The notes beneath the pieces are model-generated. The model did not search any database, was not told where the DNA came from, and saw nothing but the letters and a program-made list of their open reading frames with translations. Position numbers and translations under genes: made by a program. Source: Palsa-1447 sp964509885 (GTDB lineage Bacteria; Verrucomicrobiota; Verrucomicrobiia; Opitutales; Opitutaceae). Taken from it: 60,300 bases of DNA. Below, one piece after another: positions 42,471-50,951 of the stretch; the first letter of the stretch is position 1; the number at the start of each line of letters is the position of its first letter. The stretch spans positions 1 through 60,300 of the forward strand of contig CAZDZL010000021.1 of NCBI GenBank assembly GCA_964509885.1. The letters are read 5' to 3'.

Positions 42471-43448
42471 ATGAGCCGCCAACTTTCCTACGCCAAGGCC
42501 ATCCTGGAGGCCACCGACCAGGCCATGACGCTCTGCCCGGAGGTGATCGTCCTCGGGCAGCTGGTCGACACCAAGTCCGGGATCTTCGGGACGACGACGG
42601 GCCTCGTGGACAAGCACGGGCCCGACCGGGTCCAGGACTTCCCAGTGTCCGAGAACCTCATGACGGCGACGGCGATGGGAGCCTCCCTCACCGGCCTTCG
42701 CCCCGTGATCGCCCACCAGCGCCTCGACTTCATGCTCTATTCGCTCGACGCGATCGCCAACTGGCTCGCCCTATGGCGGTTCAAGTCGAACGGCAGCTCC
42801 GCGATGCCGGTCACGATCCGCACGATCGTCGGCAAGGGCTGGGGCCAGGGGCCGCAGCACTCCAAGAGCCTGCACTCCTGGTTCGCGCACCTGCCCGGCC
42901 TGAGGGTGGCGGTGCCGGCCACGGCCTACGACGCCAAGGGCCTGCTGCTGGAGAGCATCTTCAGCGAGACGCCCGCCATCTTCGTCGAGGGCCGGGGCCT
43001 CTATTCCATGACGGACGACGTCCCCGAGGAGCCGTACCGGGTGCGCTTCGGCCAGGCCGTCGTGCGGCGGGCGGGCAAGGACGCCACGATTGTCGCCATA
43101 GGCTCGATGGTGCCGATAGCGATGCGCGCCGCGGCCCTCCTCGAGAAGGACGGCGTCGACGTCGAGGTCGTCGACCCGCGCACCCTGACCCCGCTCGACC
43201 GGCGCACCATCTGCGACTCGGCCTTCAAGACGGGGCGCCTCGTCGTGGCCGACCCTGCCTGGCACTCCTTCGGCGCGGCGGCTGAGATCGTGACGACCGT
43301 CGTCGAGAACCTCGGCGACAAGCTGAAGGCGAAACCGGTGCGCGTGACGCTTCCCGACAGCCACACGCCGATGAGCATGGCGCTCGAGCCGGAGTTCTAC
43401 CCCGACGAGACCGACGTGGTGGCGGCCGTCAGGCAGACGCTCGCCTGA
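42471..43448 (+). CDS. TPP-dependent E1-type beta subunit (transketolase C-terminal family)
   Basis: This 325-residue protein has the E1 beta layout: a pyrimidine-binding domain with the conserved Glu61 in VSENLMTATAMG, a GQGPQHSKSLHSWFAHLPGL segment in the middle, and a C-terminal transketolase-like domain. Glu61 activates TPP in partnership with the alpha subunit. The central loop QHSKSLHSW resembles acetoin/pyruvate E1 beta proteins. With the alpha subunit, and without E2/E3, it is likely to be a stand-alone carboligase in sugar synthesis. It is followed 24 bases later by a methyltransferase. Confidence 0.86.
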   Translation: MSRQLSYAKAILEATDQAMTLCPEVIVLGQLVDTKSGIFGTTTGLVDKHGPDRVQDFPVSENLMTATAMGASLTGLRPVIAHQRLDFMLYSLDAIANWLALWRFKSNGSSAMPVTIRTIVGKGWGQGPQHSKSLHSWFAHLPGLRVAVPATAYDAKGLLLESIFSETPAIFVEGRGLYSMTDDVPEEPYRVRFGQAVVRRAGKDATIVAIGSMVPIAMRAAALLEKDGVDVEVVDPRTLTPLDRRTICDSAFKTGRLVVADPAWHSFGAAAEIVTTVVENLGDKLKAKPVRVTLPDSHTPMSMALEPEFYPDETDVVAAVRQTLA

Positions 43449-43472
43449 GCCGGCCCCCAGCGCGCGACCGCC

Positions 43473-44135
43473 ATGGCCTACATCGAGTTCATCGAGCAGG
43501 TGCACCAGAGCACGAAGCGCGACTACCTCGCGCGCGTGCTCGCCGGCAACAAGGCCGAGTTCGCCGCTGTCGCCAAGAGGTTCGACGCCGAGTACTGGGA
43601 CGGGAGCCGCAACACGGGCTACGGCGGCTACACGTACGACGGGCGCTGGCTCGGCGTCGCCCAGAGGCTCGCCGCCCACTACGGGCTCAAGGCCGGCCAG
43701 CGGGTCCTGGATGTCGGTTGCGGAAAGGGATACCTCCTCTACGAGCTCACCCGCGCCGTGCCGGGGATCGAGGTGGCGGGCGTCGATGTCTCCCGCTACG
43801 CGCTGGAGCACGCCAAGGAGGAGGTGAGGCCCTTCCTGAAAGAGGGCCGCGCCGAGTCGCTGGCGTTCCCCGACCGGAGCTTCGACCTGGTCCTGTCCAT
43901 CAACACGCTCCACAACCTGCAGCTTCCCGAGCTCGAGTCGGCCCTGAGGGAGATCGAGCGGGTCGCCCGGGGCGGCAAGTACATCCTGATGGACGGCTAC
44001 CGCAACGAGCAGGAGAAGGTCAACCTGCTCTACTGGCAGCTCACCTGCGAGTGCTTCTTCACCCCGCGCGAGTGGGAGTGGCTCTTCAAGAAGGCTGGAT
44101 ACACCGGCGACTTCAGCTGCATCTTCTTCGAGTGA
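43473..44135 (+). CDS. Class I SAM-dependent methyltransferase
   Basis: This 220-residue soluble protein has DVGCGKGYL at 80-88, an acidic residue in GVDVSRY, and an INTLHNL motif after strand 4. It has standard small-molecule methyltransferase length. It ends 14 bases before the GT2-methyltransferase fusion. It is probably a modifier of the sugar made by this operon; a C- or O-methyl target cannot be decided. Confidence 0.82.
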   Translation: MAYIEFIEQVHQSTKRDYLARVLAGNKAEFAAVAKRFDAEYWDGSRNTGYGGYTYDGRWLGVAQRLAAHYGLKAGQRVLDVGCGKGYLLYELTRAVPGIEVAGVDVSRYALEHAKEEVRPFLKEGRAESLAFPDRSFDLVLSINTLHNLQLPELESALREIERVARGGKYILMDGYRNEQEKVNLLYWQLTCECFFTPREWEWLFKKAGYTGDFSCIFFE

Positions 44136-44149
44136 ACACGGAGCGAACG

Positions 44150-45652
44150 ATGACACCCCCATCCCAGAAGGAAGCGGCCGCACCGGGCGAGGTCGACGTC
44201 ACGTTCTTCATACCCTGCCTGAACGAGGAGGAGCGGGTCGTCCCGACAATGGAGTCGGTGCGGGCATCCATGGTCGGCTCGCCGTACACCTACGAGGTCA
44301 TCGTCGTCGACGACGGGTCGACGGACCGCACCTCGGCGGTCGTCGAGGACTACCGCGCCCAGAACCCCGGGATGCCCGTGCGGCTCCACAGGAACCCGAC
44401 CAACCTCGGGCTCGCGCAGAGCTTCGTCAACGCGGCCTTCCTCGGGAACGGGAGGTACTACCGGCTCATCTGCGGGGACAACATCGAGCCGCCGGAATCC
44501 ATGGCCACGGTCATGTCCCTCCTCGGGCAGGCGGACCTCGTCATCCCCTACTATCCCGAGGTCCCGGGCAAGAGCCGGCTGCGCCTCTGGATCTCCGGCT
44601 TCTTCACGACTCTCGTCAACGTCGTGAGCGGCTACCGCCTGAAGTACTACAACGGCAATCCCCTCTACAAGCGCCAGCAGGTGATCCGCTGGGCGCCCCA
44701 GAACTACGGCTTCGGCTACCAGGCGGACCTGCTGACCCAGCTGCTCGACCAGGGGGCCACCTACGTGGAGGTGGCGATCGTCGGGCTGCACCGGGACAAG
44801 GCCGGCGCGTCGTCCGTCTCGGTGCGCAACCTGCTCTCGGTCGCCCACAGCCTCCTGGAGATCGTGATCCGCAGGTTCAGCCGGACCTGGTTCGGCCGGG
44901 GGGCGATCCTCCCCGACCCGGCCGCGCGCCTGCGGGTGAGCCCGGCCGCCGCGCCGGCGGCGCTGGCCCAGCCCGACGCGATGACGCGCGAGGCGCAGTA
45001 CCAGCGCTCCATCGACCTGCTCCGGGAGAAGGGGCTGACGCCCCTCGGCCTCATGACCAACCAGGCCTGGCAGGACGACCCCAAGCACCTGGTCTTCACC
45101 CTCTCGAGGTACAAGTTCGTGGCCAAGATGTTCACGGACCGCTCCAACGTGCTCGAGGTCGGCTGCGCCGACGCCTTCGGCGTGCGCATCGTCAGGCAGG
45201 CGGTGAAGAAGCTCACCGCGACCGACTTCGACCCCGTGTTCGTGGCCGACGTCCTGGCCCGCATGGACCCGAAGTGGAGCTTTGAGTGCAAGCAGCACGA
45301 CATGCTCTCGGGCCCCTTCCCGGGGTCGTTCGACGCGGCGTACGCCCTCGACGTCATCGAGCACATCCCGGAAAAGGACGAGGACCTGTTCGTGGGGAAC
45401 ATCGTCCACTCGCTGACGCCGCACGGCGCGCTCCTCATCGGCTGCCCCACGCTCGAGTCCCAGCCCTACGCGTCGCCCCAGAGCAAGGCCGGCCATGTCA
45501 ACTGCAAGGACGGCCCGGGGATGAAGGCCCTCCTCGGCCGCTTCTTCGAGAACGTCTTCATATTCTCCATGAACGACGAGGTGGTCCACACGGGCTTCTC
45601 CCCGATGGCGCACTACATCATCGGGCTGGGCTGCGGCCGCAAGGATGCCTAG
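44150..45652 (+). CDS. Fusion of a family 2 glycosyltransferase and a SAM methyltransferase
   Basis: The protein has 500 residues. The N-terminal part (about 15-260) is GT2, with IPCLNEE at 21-27, DDGSTD at 54-59 and the GDN metal site at 109-111. The C-terminal part, from about 277, is a class I methyltransferase with EVGCADAFG near 336-344 and ALDVIEHI downstream. An Ala/Pro-rich linker lies between. The GT half is a near paralogue of the next gene (45669-46436). Fusing the two steps suggests that the transferred sugar is methylated on the spot, or that a methyl cap ends the chain. The start at 44150 is 14 bases after the previous stop. Confidence 0.87.
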   Translation: MTPPSQKEAAAPGEVDVTFFIPCLNEEERVVPTMESVRASMVGSPYTYEVIVVDDGSTDRTSAVVEDYRAQNPGMPVRLHRNPTNLGLAQSFVNAAFLGNGRYYRLICGDNIEPPESMATVMSLLGQADLVIPYYPEVPGKSRLRLWISGFFTTLVNVVSGYRLKYYNGNPLYKRQQVIRWAPQNYGFGYQADLLTQLLDQGATYVEVAIVGLHRDKAGASSVSVRNLLSVAHSLLEIVIRRFSRTWFGRGAILPDPAARLRVSPAAAPAALAQPDAMTREAQYQRSIDLLREKGLTPLGLMTNQAWQDDPKHLVFTLSRYKFVAKMFTDRSNVLEVGCADAFGVRIVRQAVKKLTATDFDPVFVADVLARMDPKWSFECKQHDMLSGPFPGSFDAAYALDVIEHIPEKDEDLFVGNIVHSLTPHGALLIGCPTLESQPYASPQSKAGHVNCKDGPGMKALLGRFFENVFIFSMNDEVVHTGFSPMAHYIIGLGCGRKDA

Positions 45653-45668
45653 GTCGGCGGGATCCAGC

Positions 45669-46436
45669 ATGCCCCTTCGCCGCACATCCGAGGGCATCCG
45701 CGAAGAGCTGGACCTCACGATCTTCGTGCCGTGCTACAACGAGGCGACGCGGATCGAGGGGACGCTTGAGACCATACGCGGCGCCCACGCCGAGCTGCCG
45801 CTCACCTACGAGGTGATCGTCGTCGACGACGGGTCGACGGACGATACGGCCAGGATGGTGGAGGCCTACCGGGCCGCTCATCCGGACTTCCCCTGCCGCC
45901 TCCACCGCAACGCGGGCAACCTCGGGCTCTCGCGCTCGTTCGTGGAGACGGCGTTCATGGGCAGGGGCCGCTTCTACCGCCTCGTCTGCGGGGACAACGT
46001 CGAGCCGAAGGAGACCATGATCGCGCTCGCCAGCAAGATGGGAAGCGCGGACATGGTGCTTCCCTACTACCCCCAGCTGCCGGGAAAGAGCCGGGTGAGG
46101 CGCTTCATCTCCGCGACCTTCACCTTCCTCGTCAACGCGCTGAGCGGCCGCTCGATCCGCTACTACAACGGCTGCGCCATCTACCGCCGCTTCCACGTCA
46201 TGCGCTGGGCGCCCTACAACTACGGCTTCGGCTTCCAGGCCGACCTGATCACGATGCTCCTCGAGGAGGGGGCGGACTATGTCGAGGTGCCCGTCACCGG
46301 GTCTCATTTCGAGAAGACCCGGGGCTCGTCGCCCCTGAACGTCAGGAATTTCGTGTCCACCGGCCACACCCTGTTTGAGATCCTGCTGCGGCGCATCCGG
46401 CACATCGTGTACTCCAAGCGGGGAAAGGCGCCGTGA
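45669..46436 (+). CDS. Family 2 glycosyltransferase, paralogue of the GT half of the previous fusion
   Basis: This 255-residue GT-A enzyme has FVPCYNEA at 19-26, DDGSTDD at 53-59 and a CGDN metal site. It shares long blocks with the preceding fusion protein: CGDNxEP, PYYPxxPGKSR, YYNGxxxY, RWAPxNYGFGxQADL. The two probably arose by duplication and add related sugars. It has no methyltransferase half. ATG at 45669 follows GGCGGGA; ATG at 45645 inside the previous gene is possible. It ends with a GTGA overlap into the next methyltransferase. Confidence 0.86.
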   Translation: MPLRRTSEGIREELDLTIFVPCYNEATRIEGTLETIRGAHAELPLTYEVIVVDDGSTDDTARMVEAYRAAHPDFPCRLHRNAGNLGLSRSFVETAFMGRGRFYRLVCGDNVEPKETMIALASKMGSADMVLPYYPQLPGKSRVRRFISATFTFLVNALSGRSIRYYNGCAIYRRFHVMRWAPYNYGFGFQADLITMLLEEGADYVEVPVTGSHFEKTRGSSPLNVRNFVSTGHTLFEILLRRIRHIVYSKRGKAP

Positions 46437-47332
46437 CCGAGCCCCTCGAGTCCGCGACATCCGGGGGCCTGGCAAGGGCCGTAGAGGAGCGCCTCTCCTG
46501 CCCGGTGTGCCACGGACGCCTGAGCGTGAGCGGGGATGCCATCACGTCGGACGCCCCCGGCTTCAAGGGCGCTCTGGTCGACGGCGTCGCCGTCATGACG
46601 GAGTCGATACGCACCTCGTTCTTCGACGACAAGTTCGAGACGATGCAGAGGGGCCACGAGAAGGAGGGTGAGTGGAGGTTCTGCTACGAGCAGCAGACGG
46701 CGCTCCTGACGAGCTACCTGCGGTCCGGCCAGGTGATACTCGACGTCGGATGCGGCCCGTCGATCCCGTACTCGAGGCCCGAGGGCGCTTACCTGGTGGG
46801 CCTCGACCCGTCCTTCCAGTCGATAAGGGCGAACAGGGACGTGAGCCTGCGCGTGAACGGAAGCGCGGCGGCCATTCCCATGGGGGACGCGAGCGTCGAC
46901 GTCATCGTCTGCTTCTACTCGATCCACCACATGGTCGGCGCCACCATCGGGGAAACCCGCGGCAACGTCGCGCGCGCCTTCAGGGAGTTCGGCCGCGTGC
47001 TCAGGCCGGGCGGGAGCGTGTTCGTCTTCGAGATGACGCCCATCGGGCCGTTCTCCATCGCGCAGTCCGCGCTCTGGAACCCCGTGCGCCGCCTCGCCCC
47101 GGGCGTCCTGGACATGTACTTCTGGTCGGCGTCCGCCCTGGCGGAGGTCGCCCGCGAGAACCTCCCGCCCGGGTCCACGCCCGAGAAGATCTTCTTCGGC
47201 ACCTCGGCCTTCACGACAATCCCCCCGGTCTTCAACCTCCCGTGGTTCAGGATCCCGAGGCTCTTCTACCCCCTGGACGCCAAGCTGTACCGGTGGCGGA
47301 TGGCCGGACCTGGCGCCCCCTCCGCCCCTTGA
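46433..47332 (+). CDS. SAM-dependent methyltransferase with N-terminal Cys pair
   Basis: This 299-residue protein starts at a GTG that overlaps the previous stop (GTGA). An N-terminal CPVCHGRL segment (Cys23 and Cys26) looks like a Trm112/YcaR-type zinc element. The SAM site is DVGCGPS at 104-110, with GLDPS and a CFYSIHHM motif downstream. This order, a Trm112-like leader and then a Methyltransf_11 domain, is frequent in glycan loci. It ends in a TTGA junction with the following giant membrane protein. Confidence 0.82.
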   Translation: MTEPLESATSGGLARAVEERLSCPVCHGRLSVSGDAITSDAPGFKGALVDGVAVMTESIRTSFFDDKFETMQRGHEKEGEWRFCYEQQTALLTSYLRSGQVILDVGCGPSIPYSRPEGAYLVGLDPSFQSIRANRDVSLRVNGSAAAIPMGDASVDVIVCFYSIHHMVGATIGETRGNVARAFREFGRVLRPGGSVFVFEMTPIGPFSIAQSALWNPVRRLAPGVLDMYFWSASALAEVARENLPPGSTPEKIFFGTSAFTTIPPVFNLPWFRIPRLFYPLDAKLYRWRMAGPGAPSAP

Positions 47333-50300
47333 GCCCCGGGGAATCCAAGGGAAAGCCACCGCGCGACGTCGCCTGGGCGGTCGTCCTGGGCGCCTACCTC
47401 TGCGTCTTCGGGGCCCTGCTCGCCTGGACGCGGGGCGTGCCCTACCCCATCGACAACAACGAGTCCTTCTCGAGCCTCTGGCACGCCCGGCACATGTACG
47501 AGCTCGGCTTCTCCGAGACCAAGGGCCTCGCCGACGAGGTCATGGCGTGGCATCCCGCGGCGAACCCCTACGTCCACACCCACCAGGGCAACTTCCCCCG
47601 GCTCTTCACCTTCGCGCTCTACCTGCTGGGGGCCCGTTCCATAGAGAGCCAGATCATCCTGGCGACCTTCACGGTGGGCCTTGCGGCCGTCTGGCTCGCC
47701 TACCGTTTCCTGCGCAGCATCGGCCCGCCCCGCTTCGCGGCCGCCTGCTGCCTCGTCCTCATCACGGACTACGCGCTCTTCGGCCAGTGGCAGGTCAACA
47801 CGTACCGCGTCTGGTACGCGTTCTTCTTCTTTTCCACGCTCTACTGGGTGAGCCGGCTGGGGCGCCGCGCCGGGTGGCCGATGCTGCTGGCGGGCGCGGC
47901 CCTCTTCTCGGCCGTGTTCTACGGGGAGTACGTCTTCGCTGCGTTCGTCGGGATGACCGCCTGCGGGTACTCCCTCTGCCTGTACCCGAGGAGACCCGCG
48001 CAGGTCGCCAGGACCTGCTTCGCCGTCGGGCTCGGCGGAGCGGCGGCGGCCGGCGTCCTCCTCTGCCAGCTGGTCGCCTACATGGGCTGGCCGAGCGTGA
48101 AGCTCGACATCAGCTACACCCTGGCCGCCCGCAACATGGCCCGAGACCCCGCGTTCGCGGACAAGGTGGACGCGTTCTACCGCGACCACCGGATCATCTT
48201 CTGGAACAATTATTTCGACGTCACGAACTTCAGGACGATCAGGACATTCGTCACCTCCCTGTTTGAGAAGCACCTCCAGTACTACACGCCCTGGATCTGC
48301 CTCTCGGCCCTGGTGATCCTTGCGGGGGCCCTCGTCGGCCTCTGCCGCCGGGACGACGAGGCGCCGGGCCGGGGAGCCGGCCGGGCGCGCCCCCTCGTCT
48401 CCAAGGCGCTGCCGGCGGCCGCCGTCGTGGCCCTCTCGTGGGCAGCGCTCAGGTTCGTGCGCCCACTCTTCAACGAGTCCTCGGGGACGCTGTGGCGCGC
48501 CGCCCTGGGGCTGCCGCCGCCGGCCTGGCTCGGGGGCGCGGCCTATGCCGTCGCGTGCGCCCTCGCGCTCGTCCTCGCCATCCGCGGCACCCGCCGCGTC
48601 CTCGGCCCCGAGACGGGCCTCGGCGGGCTCCTCGCCCTGTCGCTCTGCGTCTTCGCGGCGTACGGCGCCGTGTACCGGGTCTTCACGGGCTACATCTTCT
48701 CGGGCTACCTCAACCGGCAGGCGCCGTTCCTCGTGTTCCTGACGGACATCGTCCTCGGGGGAGCCCTCTACGTGGTCCTCGAGTCCACGCTTCGCGCCGC
48801 CGCCGCCGCGGCGGCTAGGCGCGCGCCCGCCTTCCTGGCCGTGGCGGGAACGTTCCTTCTGCTCCTCTTCGCCGTGGCCTGGGCCACGATGCAGGCGAGC
48901 TACCTCGTCGTCGTCCCGCCGGACGGCGAGCCGTTCCTGAAGCTCCTCTCGAGGGCCCCCTTCCGCGGCGCCACGTTCGTGGCGAGCGACTACCCCGCCC
49001 CGGTGTCGGAGAAGACCCATGCGTGGGCCTATGCCGACTCGTCGATATTCTCGGGGCAGGTGGCGCTCGGCCGGGACGGGTTCTCCGTCGAGCACGACAC
49101 GCACTACCTGTGGTTTGCCGACGCCCTTCAGAACAGCGCGTACCTGGAGCCGGAGTACGGCATCCTCATCAACCAGCCTGCGAGCATCTCCGAGGCGCTG
49201 ACGAAATTCACCCAGCGGGCGGCGCAGCACGAGCACGCCATCGCCTTCGACACGGTGGGGATCATCAAGCGCACCCAGGAGCCTCTCCAGCCCTTCCTTG
49301 TCGAGAAGCTCGCGGCCACCGACGGGCGCGCCTACAGCATCGTGAAGTTCGACTGGGACTATCCTCCCTACCTGAGGCCGGTCGACCAGGCCATGCGCGC
49401 GGCGGCCCGCTCGATGACCTTCGAGCAGAAGCTGGCCTTCAGCGAGACGAGCCAGGAGCAGCGGCGCCGCTGGCGCATCCAGATCGAGCCGACCTGGCCC
49501 CCCGCGCCGGGCGCGGGCGGGAGCGGGCCGGTCCAGCTCACGGAGGCCTCCGTCGACGGCCGCCCTGTATTCACGGACCTTGTGCTGGCCGCGGCCGGGT
49601 GGTCTGCCTCCCGGCCGGCCCACGCCGGCGCGGGCCGCTCCTGGACGGGGCGTCCCGGGACCGCCGGGGGGCTCGAGGCGGTCGTCGTGGGGGACATCGT
49701 CACCCTCCGGCTCCTGGCGGGCCCGGGCATGGGATGGGCGACGGTCGGCGTCGATGACATGACCCAGGCGATCGACCTGGGGCAGCCCGCGTTCGCCGAG
49801 CGGGTGATCTCGCTCAACACGGCAGCGGCGAGGGACAAGTACACCGCGATTCCGAGACTGGCGCCGGGAACCTTCGTGAACACCTGGCTGACCGCGGGCA
49901 GCGACGGCCCCGCGGCGGTCCTCGGCTACGCCTATGCCCAGCAGAAGGGAAGGCCCGAGGAGGGCACGACGGTGCGTGTCTACAACGAGCCGGCCCCGGG
50001 AGACTGGAGGCTGGCCGACACCATCGTCTTCCTGGGCACCGAGGGGATCCCGGTGCGCCCCGACGAGTTCCGCCGGGGCAACCCGGACACCCTCAGCGAA
50101 TACGAGCGGATGAGGGGCCACGGCGAGACGCGCAGCTATCTCCAGTGGCTGGCCGACCACCTGACGGCCAATCCCGGCGACAGGAACCGCATCGGCATCC
50201 TGGACGCGGTTCCCGCCGCGGCCCCGGCCGCCCTGGGCGCCGGCACGTCGACCGAGTTCCGCAAGGTCCCCCTGGACCCGGGCCTGGAGGGGCGCATCCA

Positions 50301-50922
50301 GATCTCCGTCACGCCGAGCACCCGGACGAAGGCCGGCCCCGAGTTCTTCGGCCAGATCTTCGACGCCCGGCGTGTCGCGGCGGCCCGAACGGACAGGATC
50401 GATCCCGTCCAGATCGAGACGCCCCCGGGCTTCGCCCCGAAGGACCTGCCCTACGGGTACATCAGCCTCAGGCTCCGGTTCCCGACGGACCAGACGCTCC
50501 AGGCGGAGCCGATCGTCACGGCGGGCGTGGAGGAGGCCGGAGATTTCATCTATGTCATCTACCCCGACTCGGGCCACATAAGGATCGGGTTCGACCACTG
50601 GTTCAAGAGCGGCCCCCTCTCCCCCCCCATCCCGATAGACTATGCCCGGGAGCATGACGTGGAGATCTCGATGGGCTCCCTGTTCCCGCCCGAGGACGAC
50701 ATCATCTTTGTCGGCATGAGCCCCAAGGCCGTCGCCGAGCTCAAGGGAAACATGTGGGTGAAGCTCGACGGCAAGACGGTGCTCCAGGCGCCGTCCGAGT
50801 TCTGGGATTCGCCTCCGACCCAGGTCGCCGTGGGCAGGAACGACATAAAGGGCACGACCTCCAACACCCGGTTCAAGGGCGAGATCCTGTCGTGCAAGCG
50901 AATCTGGCCCGACCTGAAGTAG
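47329..50922 (+). CDS. Giant polytopic membrane protein (GT-C-like) with C-terminal beta module
   Basis: The protein has 1,197 residues, starting at a TTG that overlaps the previous stop. Residues 12-530 hold about 11-13 membrane helices; the first large loop carries IDNNESF at 41-47, like the acidic first-loop motif of GT-C glycosyltransferases (PMT/GT39). About 500 residues of soluble, beta-rich sequence follow. The last 157 residues (1041-1197) are the module shared with the two other large membrane proteins here. I propose a periplasmic GT-C transferase using a polyprenyl-phosphate sugar with glycan-binding tail domains. The family is otherwise unknown to me. Confidence 0.75.
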   Translation: MSPGESKGKPPRDVAWAVVLGAYLCVFGALLAWTRGVPYPIDNNESFSSLWHARHMYELGFSETKGLADEVMAWHPAANPYVHTHQGNFPRLFTFALYLLGARSIESQIILATFTVGLAAVWLAYRFLRSIGPPRFAAACCLVLITDYALFGQWQVNTYRVWYAFFFFSTLYWVSRLGRRAGWPMLLAGAALFSAVFYGEYVFAAFVGMTACGYSLCLYPRRPAQVARTCFAVGLGGAAAAGVLLCQLVAYMGWPSVKLDISYTLAARNMARDPAFADKVDAFYRDHRIIFWNNYFDVTNFRTIRTFVTSLFEKHLQYYTPWICLSALVILAGALVGLCRRDDEAPGRGAGRARPLVSKALPAAAVVALSWAALRFVRPLFNESSGTLWRAALGLPPPAWLGGAAYAVACALALVLAIRGTRRVLGPETGLGGLLALSLCVFAAYGAVYRVFTGYIFSGYLNRQAPFLVFLTDIVLGGALYVVLESTLRAAAAAAARRAPAFLAVAGTFLLLLFAVAWATMQASYLVVVPPDGEPFLKLLSRAPFRGATFVASDYPAPVSEKTHAWAYADSSIFSGQVALGRDGFSVEHDTHYLWFADALQNSAYLEPEYGILINQPASISEALTKFTQRAAQHEHAIAFDTVGIIKRTQEPLQPFLVEKLAATDGRAYSIVKFDWDYPPYLRPVDQAMRAAARSMTFEQKLAFSETSQEQRRRWRIQIEPTWPPAPGAGGSGPVQLTEASVDGRPVFTDLVLAAAGWSASRPAHAGAGRSWTGRPGTAGGLEAVVVGDIVTLRLLAGPGMGWATVGVDDMTQAIDLGQPAFAERVISLNTAAARDKYTAIPRLAPGTFVNTWLTAGSDGPAAVLGYAYAQQKGRPEEGTTVRVYNEPAPGDWRLADTIVFLGTEGIPVRPDEFRRGNPDTLSEYERMRGHGETRSYLQWLADHLTANPGDRNRIGILDAVPAAAPAALGAGTSTEFRKVPLDPGLEGRIQISVTPSTRTKAGPEFFGQIFDARRVAAARTDRIDPVQIETPPGFAPKDLPYGYISLRLRFPTDQTLQAEPIVTAGVEEAGDFIYVIYPDSGHIRIGFDHWFKSGPLSPPIPIDYAREHDVEISMGSLFPPEDDIIFVGMSPKAVAELKGNMWVKLDGKTVLQAPSEFWDSPPTQVAVGRNDIKGTTSNTRFKGEILSCKRIWPDLK
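50449..50919 (+). other. C-terminal beta module, copy 1 (protein domain repeat)
   Basis: These are residues 1041-1197 of the 1,197-residue protein. Shared landmarks in order: YISLRLRFP, AEPIVTAG, GDFIYVIY, IRIGFDH, SPPIPIDY, VEISMGSLFPP, LDGKTVL, SPPTQVAVG and RFKGEILSCKR. The alternating hydrophobic pattern and the final F-x-G-x-I-L-S strand recall LamG/ConA-like sandwiches. Confidence 0.75.
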
Positions 50923-50951
50923 CCTGACCCGGCGCCCGAGGACAGCAACCC

